Positions 62,872 to 64,000 of a stretch of DNA of 64,000 nucleotides are shown here, piece after piece. Within the stretch, counting starts at the first letter, position 1; each line of letters starts with the position of its first letter. The notes beneath the pieces are model-generated. The model was given only the letters and a program-made list of their open reading frames with translations, ran no database searches and was not told the origin of the DNA. Both the position numbers and the translations under genes were made by a program. The DNA is from Acidicapsa acidisoli (lineage in GTDB: Bacteria > Acidobacteriota > Terriglobia > Terriglobales > Acidobacteriaceae): assembly GCF_025685625.1 (NCBI RefSeq), contig NZ_JAGSYI010000002.1, forward strand, positions 372,001 to 436,000, given 5' to 3'.

Positions 62872-63828
62872 CTACTTCGAGAATAACGGCCCAAAGAGCC
62901 GAATTGCTCCCATCCGGAACATGCCTGCAGTGAGAATCCCGATTTTGTGCACTGTGGGAACGCTGGCCCGTTTCGAGAAGACATCGTAATCGGCCTTTTC
63001 GATGCGCTTGAGCAACTGGTGATAGATGGAAACCAGCACCCACAATGCCGGACGGCTCTCCGCATCGATCAATGGAAGCAGTTCCTGCGCCGAGCGGTAA
63101 TAGCTCTCCGCGCGATCAGCGATCTCCCTGAGAAGCGCGCGTTCTTCCGCTGTAATAGTACTCTTTCTATGAATAAGCTGGTCGACCGTCACGCCATGCC
63201 GAGCCAGATCTTCGAGCGGCAGATAGATGCGGTTGCGCTCGGCGTCCTCGGCCACATCGCGCAGAATGTTGGTTAGTTGAAACGCAATGCCCGTCTCCTC
63301 GGCCAGCTTCTCGGCACGCGGGTCCGAATAGCCGAAGATCCGAATGCACACCAGGCCAACCACCGATGCAACCAGGTAGCAGTAGCGATAGAGGTCCGCG
63401 AAAGTGGCGTAGGTGTCCGGAGTATCGGAGGAAGCCGCGTCGAGATCCATCGTCGTTCCGGCAACAAGCTCGTCAAGAAGGCTGAATGGGATTTGGAATC
63501 TCGCAGAGGCGTCGCGAACAGCCATAAACACGGGGTCGTCCGTCCTTCCTCCGCTCCGCGCCACATGCCACAACTTCAGCCACTGACCAAGCTGTATACG
63601 CCGCTCTTCGCGGGAAAAACTCTCATCGTCCGAAAGATCGTCGGCCTTGCGCATGAAGGCGTAGATGGCGCAGATTGCATTTCGCCGCGCAGGCGGCAGC
63701 GCGACGAAGGAATAGTAGAAATTCTTGGCCTCGCGCTTTGCGATGGCCCTACAGAGTGCGTACGCCTCGTCCAGATTTGTTGAGGTTGCGACCGGCTCAC
63801 CTTGCCGATTCGCTTGCGCCGTTGTCAT
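62872..63828 (-). CDS. hpnD: Presqualene diphosphate synthase HpnD
   Basis: 318 aa. Prenyl synthase aspartates in AFMRKADDLSDDE and the second site NILRDVAEDAERNRIYLP. YRYCYLVASVVGLVCIRIFG is typical. HpnD joins two farnesyl diphosphates to presqualene diphosphate. The ATG overlaps the hpnC stop by 4 nt (ATGA). Confidence 0.93.
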   Translation of the reverse strand: MTTAQANRQGEPVATSTNLDEAYALCRAIAKREAKNFYYSFVALPPARRNAICAIYAFMRKADDLSDDESFSREERRIQLGQWLKLWHVARSGGRTDDPVFMAVRDASARFQIPFSLLDELVAGTTMDLDAASSDTPDTYATFADLYRYCYLVASVVGLVCIRIFGYSDPRAEKLAEETGIAFQLTNILRDVAEDAERNRIYLPLEDLARHGVTVDQLIHRKSTITAEERALLREIADRAESYYRSAQELLPLIDAESRPALWVLVSIYHQLLKRIEKADYDVFSKRASVPTVHKIGILTAGMFRMGAIRLFGPLFSK

Positions 63829-64000
63829 GCTGCTTTACTCTTCAATCGCAGGCCGGGTAGAAACTTGCCGGAGACGGCGCGCAAGGCGAGTCCAATCTTG
63901 GTCGTCTTGGAGATGTCCGGACGAGCGGACAGGACATCATAGTCGCGTTGCTCGATCGCGCGAAGAATCTCCAGTCCGCCGCGACTGAAGAGATCCAGGT
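63825..64000 (-). CDS. hpnC: HpnC, C-terminal fragment (cut by window edge)
   Basis: The last 57 codons are visible, in frame to the edge: DLFSRGGLEILRAIEQRDYDV, RPDISKTTKIGLALRAVSG, then a basic tail. GGLEILRAI...YDVL is the usual end of HpnC/squalene synthase-like proteins. Order hpnC-hpnD-hpnE supports it. HpnC turns presqualene diphosphate into hydroxysqualene. The start is outside the window. Confidence 0.8.
   Translation of the reverse strand, partial: LDLFSRGGLEILRAIEQRDYDVLSARPDISKTTKIGLALRAVSGKFLPGLRLKSKAA

Overview
The window looks like a chromosomal segment of an acidobacterium, most likely class Terriglobia (Acidobacteriaceae-like). Pointers are a moderately high-GC backbone, an Oar-type TonB receptor with a carboxypeptidase-regulatory N-terminus, the hopanoid genes hpnCDE, a HemQ-type protein and dispersed GGTGCCCCATCC palindromes. 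This assignment is inference; there is no 16S gene in the window. No IS element, CRISPR array or rRNA operon was seen.

Layout. (1) 1-4427: a lower-GC operon on the minus strand with three tightly spaced genes, an M29-aminopeptidase-like protein followed by two P-loop NTPases, the last running off the left edge. It looks like a transferred conflict or defence cassette of unknown function. (2) 4842-15816: a sigma-54 activator diverges from a radical SAM gene that has a near-consensus -24/-12 promoter. Downstream lie a 2-hydroxyacyl-CoA-dehydratase-like protein, a giant double activase and an FtsX-type permease. This is the best candidate in the window for an undescribed metabolic system. (3) 16332-19913: a LysR regulator with a palindromic operator diverges from a SnoaL / isochorismatase-like / FUSC-like operon. 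(4) 20052-20395: a tRNA-Leu(UAA) gene split by a group I intron, with its own terminator.

(5) 20508-31705: housekeeping and envelope genes: lytic transglycosylase, ECF sigma with anti-sigma, M48 protease, SpoIIE-type phosphatase, inositol-phosphate synthase and DedA. (6) 31827-38772: a GYD protein, HemQ, endonuclease III, a deaminase, and a ccsA-hemA-hemC-hemD heme operon with ATGA or GTGATG overlaps at its junctions. (7) 38905-40682: a small defence patch with an Abi-alpha protein and a HigB/HigA-type toxin-antitoxin pair with a perfect 21-bp operator. (8) 41063-47577: an overlapping mutS-nagZ-anmK-peptide-binding lipoprotein run, which links peptidoglycan recycling with mismatch repair.

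(9) 47785-52101: a DUF5666-like exported protein and an Oar-type outer-membrane protein, both with glycine-rich tracts. (10) 52098-54649: two glycosyltransferases. (11) 54707-57474: a bufferin/HvfA-type RiPP metallophore operon (precursor, DUF692/MNIO enzyme, partner protein, DoxX). (12) 57986-64000: TPR and small exported proteins, an FkbM methyltransferase, and the squalene genes hpnC (partial), hpnD and hpnE.

Four copies of a palindromic repeat (near 31.0, 33.2, 38.2 and 39.9 kb) share outer arms but have different, compensating inner stems. One lies inside the ccsA coding sequence.
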